From contig JAUIMM010000722.1 in assembly GCA_031769625.1 (NCBI GenBank), positions 496,001-560,000 of the forward strand: a DNA stretch of 64,000 nt, read 5' to 3'. This stretch comes from Taudactylus pleione. Its lineage: Eukaryota; Chordata; Amphibia; Anura; Myobatrachidae. The number at the start of each line of letters is the position of its first letter. The stretch's first letter is position 1. The translations under genes were made by a program, and so were the position numbers. Shown here piece after piece: positions 60,566-64,000 of the stretch. The notes below the pieces were generated by a model that was not told the DNA's origin, ran no database searches, and was given only the letters and a program-made list of their open reading frames with translations.

Positions 60566-61881
60566 TTACAGTTATTGATCCACTTGGTCTACAATTATGT
60601 GACCATTATGGCTGGAAAACACTTGATAAGAACTACTTCCAAACCAATTTTGGGCCATTTTGACTTTCAGGTAGTGGAGAAACAGCCAGTCAAAGAAAGG
60701 GTTCCTAGGCTCCTCCAGTCCACTTTAAGTAAATTAAGATTTTTTTTCCTTAAAATGCATGCAGTTTTTGATCCATTTGGTCTACAATTATGCGACCAGT
60801 ATGGCTGGAAAGCACTTGATAAGAACTACTTCCACACAAATTTTGGGCCATTTTGACTGTCAGGCAGTGGAGAAACAGCCAGTCAAAGAAAGGGTTCCTA
60901 GTCTCCTCCAGTCCACTTTAAGTCAATTAAGATTTTTTTTTGCTTTAAATGCTTGCAGTTTTTGATCCATTTGGTCTACAATTATGCGACCAGTATCGCT
61001 GGAAAGCTATTGTTCACAGCTACCTCCACACCAATTTTGGGCCATTTTGACAATCAGAAGGAGGAGAAACCGCTGGTCTAAGATAGGGTTCCTAGGCTCC
61101 TCTGGTCCCGCTTCCAAAAATGCACGAAAAGACGTTTTTCAGAGCTACCTTCACACCGATTTTGGGCCATTTTAACCACAATGCAGCAGAGATATAGCCA
61201 ATCAAAAGAAGGGTTCCTTGGAGAAATATACAGTTAATGGATACTTATGCTCCTCTGTTCCCACTTTAAGTCAATGGAAATTTTTTTTTTGCTTTAAATG
61301 CTTGCAGTTATTGATCCATTTGGTCTACAATTATGCGACCAGTATGGCTGGAGAGCACTTGATAAGAACTACTTCCACACAAATTTTGGGCCATTTTGAC
61401 TGTCAGGCAGTGGAGAAACAGCCAGTCAAAGAAAGGGTTCCTAGGCTCCTCCAGTCCACTTTAAGTAAATCAAGATTTTTATTTCTTTAAATGCTTACAG
61501 TTATTGATCCATTTGGTCTACAATTATGCAACCATTATGGCTGGAAAACACTTGATAAGAACTACTTCCAAACCAATTTTGGGCCATTTTGACTTTCAGG
61601 TAGTGGAGAAACAGCCAGTCAAAGAAAAGGTTCATAGGCTCCTCCAGTCCACTTTAAGTAAATTAAGATTTTTTTTCCTTAAAATGCATGCAGTTTTTGA
61701 TCCATTTGGTCTACAATTATGCGACCAGTATGGCTGGAAAGCACTTGATAAGAACTACTTCCAAACCAATTTTGGGCCATTTTGACTGTCAGGCAGTGGA
61801 GAAACAGCCAGTCAAAGAAAGGGTTCCTAGTCTCCTCCAGTCCACTTTAAGTCAATTGAGATTTTTTTTTGCTTTAAATGC
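60566..61881 (+). repeat. Array segment I-K-Lc/La-E-I-K
   Basis: Unit starts are I 60566, K/M-like 60759, Lc/La 60953, E 61302, I 61495 and K 61688. With the preceding Lc/La 60024 and E 60373 this forms two direct 929-bp units (60024-60952 and 60953-61881), sharing AACCGCTGGTCTAAG and AGTAAATCAAG. I 60566 reads TTATGTGACC; I 61495 reads ATGCAACC and GAAAAGGTTCATAGG. Confidence 0.86.
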
Positions 61882-63314
61882 TTGCAGTTTTTGATCCATT
61901 TGGTCTACAATTATGGGACCAGTATCACTGGAAAGCCCTTATTCACAGCTACCTCCACACCAATTTTGGGCCATTTTGACAATCAGAATGAGGAGAAACA
62001 GCTGGTCAAAAATAGGGTTCCTAGGCTCCTCTGGTCCCACTTCCAAAAATGCACGAAAAGACCTTTTTCAGAGCTACCTTCACACTGATTTTGGGCCATT
62101 TTAACCACAATGCAGCAGAGATATAGCCAATCAAAAGAAGGGTTCCTTGGAGAAATATACAGTTAATGGATACTTATGCTCCTCTGTTCCCACTTTAAGT
62201 CAATGGAGATTTTTTTTTTGCTTTAAATGCTTGCAGTTATTGATCCATTTGGTCTACAGTTATGCGACCAGTATGGCTGGAAAGCACTTGATAAGAACTA
62301 CTTCCACACAAATTTTGGGCCATTTTGACTGTAAGGCAGTGGAGAAACAGCCAGTCAAAGAAAGGGTTCCTAGTCTCCTCCAGTCCACTTTAAGTCAATT
62401 GAGATTTTTTTTTGCTTTAAATGCTTGCAGTTTTTGATCCATTTGGTCTACAATTATGCGACCAGTATCGCTGGAAAGCTATGTTCACAGCTACCTCCAC
62501 ACCAATTTTGGGCCATTTTGACAATCAGAAGGAGGAGAAACAGCTGGTCTAAGATAGGGTTCCTAGGCTCCTCTGGACCCGCTTCCAAAAATGCACGAAA
62601 ATACCTTTTTCAGAGCTACCCTCACACCGATTTTGGGCCGTTTTAATCACCATGCAGCGGAGAAATAGCCAATCAAAAGAAGGGTTCCTTGGAGAAATAT
62701 ACAGTTAATGGATACTTATGCTCCTCCGGTCCCACTCTAAGTCAATGGAGATTTTTTTTTGCTTTACATGCTTGCAGTTAATGATCCATTTGGTCTACAA
62801 TTATGCGACCAGTGTGGCTAGAAAGCACTTGATAAGAACTACTTCCACACAAATTTTGGGCCATTTTGACTGTCAGGCAGTGGAGAAACAGCCAGTCAAA
62901 GAAAGGGTTCCTAGTCTCCTCCAGTCCACTTTAAGTCAATTGAGATTTTTTTTTGCTTTAAATGCTTGCAGTTTTTGATCCATTTGGTCTACAATTATGC
63001 GACCAGTATTGCTGGAAAGCCCTTGTTCCCAGCTACATACACACCAATTTTGGGCCATTTTGACAATCAGGAGGAGGAGAAACAGCTGGTCAAAGATAGG
63101 GTTCCTAGGCTCCTCTGGTCCCGCTTCCAAAAATGCACGAAAAGACGTTTTTCAGAGCTACCTTCACACCGATTTTGGGCCATTTTAACCACAATGCAGC
63201 AGAGATATAGCCAATCAAAAGAAGGGTTCCTTGGAGAAATATACAGTTAATGGATACTTATGCTCCTCTGTTCCCACTTTAAGTCAATGGAGATTTTTTT
63301 TTTGCTTTAAATGC
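61882..63314 (+). repeat. Module Lb-M-Lc-V-La, copy 5
   Basis: Unit starts are Lb 61882, M 62231, Lc 62425, V 62772 and La 62966. Lc has lost one base (GAAAGCTATGTTCAC) and M has ACTGTAAGGC. The terminal La is the CATACACACC and CAAAGATAGGG type of copies 1 and 2. Confidence 0.88.
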
Positions 63315-64000
63315 TTGCAGTTATTGATCCATTTGGTCTACAATTATGCGACCAGTATGGCTGGAGAGCACTTGATAAGAACTACTTCCACACAAATTTT
63401 GGGCCATTTTGACTGTCAGGCAGTGGAGAAACAGCCAGTCAAAGAAAGGGATCCTAGGCTCCTCCAGTTCACTTTAAGTAAATTAAGATTTTTATTTCTT
63501 TAAATGCTTACAGTTATTGATCCATTTGGTCTACAATTATGCGACCATTATGGCTGGAAAACACTTGATAAGAACTACTTCCAAACCAATTTTGGGCCAT
63601 TTTGACTTTCAGGTAGTGGAGAAACAGCCAGTCAAAAAAGGGTACCTAGGCTCCTCCAGTCCACTTTAAGTAAATTAAGATTTTTTTTTCTTAAAATGCA
63701 TGCAGTTTTTGATCCATTTGGTCTACAATTATGCGACCAGTATGGCTGGAAAGCACTTGATAAGAACTACTTCCAAACCAATTTTGGGCCATTTTGACTG
63801 TCAGGCAGTGGAGAAACAGCCAGTCAAAGAAAGGGTTCCTAGTCTCCTCCAGTCCACTTTAAGTCAATTGAGATTTTTTTTTGCTTTAAATGCTTGCAGT
63901 TTTTGATCCATTTGGTCTACAATTATGCGACCAGTATCGCTGGAAAGCCCTTGTTCCCAGCTACATCCACACCAATTTTGGGCCATTTTGACAATCAGGA
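63315..64000 (+). repeat. Array segment E-I-K and partial La at the window end
   Basis: Unit starts are E 63315, I 63508, K 63700 and La 63894, the last cut off at 64000. E has AGGGATCCTAGG and CCAGTTCAC. I has lost one base (GTCAAAAAAGGG) and reads GGGTACCTAGG. The last two markers also occur in the units at 1835 and 2028. The array continues beyond the window. Confidence 0.88.

Larger units (their letters stand above)
1..64000 (+). repeat. Satellite DNA array with about 193-bp and about 349-bp units filling the whole window
   Basis: Every segment read contains the same ordered landmarks: GATCCATTTGG, TACAATTATG, GGAAAGC or a variant, ATTTTGGGCCATTTTGAC, GAGAAACAG, GGGTTCCTAG, CTCCTC, CACTTTAAGT, then a T-tract. 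Short units are 193-194 bp and long units 346-350 bp. All copies run in the same direction, with no inversion, no gap and no foreign insertion. Unit length is close to nucleosomal spacing. Homogeneous arrays of this kind are typical of eukaryotic centromeric or pericentromeric heterochromatin; the location is inferred, not shown. No known satellite family or species is recognised. A large ribosomal spacer repeat is less likely because no rRNA sequence occurs in 64 kb. Confidence 0.97.

Noticed and set aside
14..63906. Hundreds of plus-strand frames of 60-124 codons as a multigene family
   Set aside because: Most need TTG or ATG chosen by chance, end in every unit, and change frame at each 193-bp step. 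Substitutions and length changes show no bias to third positions that I could see.
1..64000. CRISPR array
   Set aside because: The repeats are 193 bp or longer and continuous. There are no short repeats separated by unique spacers and no cas genes.
1..64000. Ribosomal intergenic spacer, tRNA or rRNA genes
   Set aside because: No rRNA or tRNA sequence was recognised, and 64 kb of uninterrupted repeat is too long for a typical spacer.

Overview
This 64,000-base window is a single uninterrupted satellite DNA array. Every base I read belongs to a head-to-tail tandem repeat in one orientation. I found no protein-coding gene, RNA gene, transposon, CRISPR array or unique sequence. The many short open frames are by-products of the repeat: the basic unit is 193-194 bp, not a multiple of three, so the frame shifts at each unit and the same 60-130 residue nonsense peptides recur. 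The array is AT-rich, has T-tracts and few CpG sites, and is about one nucleosome per unit. This fits a eukaryotic heterochromatic satellite, most likely centromeric or pericentromeric. I do not recognise the species. A split CENP-B-box-like motif in one unit class weakly favours a vertebrate or mammal, and this is inference only.

Two size classes make up the array. About 200 short units of 193-194 bp fall into families called here E, I, K, K', M and V. Seventy complete long units of 346-350 bp, plus one cut by the window end, are called L, with subtypes La, Lb and Lc. A long unit is a full 193-bp monomer followed by a second, rearranged monomer of about 156 bp. The second part lacks about 70 bp, including the T-tract and a conserved dyad, and has gained a unique block of about 28 bp. 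The commonest higher-order repeat (HOR) is La-E-I-K (929 bp). Variants are La-E-I-K-E-I-K (1,509 bp), E-E-I-K-La (1,123 bp) and Lb-M-Lc-V-La (about 1,434 bp).

Layout: 1-30 kb is a mosaic of these HORs, with a 3.1-kb segment copied 6,697 bp downstream (5784-8919 and 12481-15616) and two adjacent 1,509-bp units (8920-11937). About 30-61.9 kb is a second domain marked by K' units and a truncated long unit (Ls). It is built by successive tandem segmental duplications of 4,995, 5,419/5,420 and 5,381/5,382 bp, so a 2.05-kb module occurs five times (starts 35479, 40474, 45893, 51120, 56502). From 61,882 to the end the array returns to the variants seen in the first 2 kb. Hybrid units lie at most duplication edges, which is the pattern expected from unequal crossing over. 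Unit starts are given at the TTGCAG/TTACAG/ATGCAG hexamer before the GATCCATTTGG motif. Subtype calls and duplication edges were made by eye, and percentage identities were not computed.
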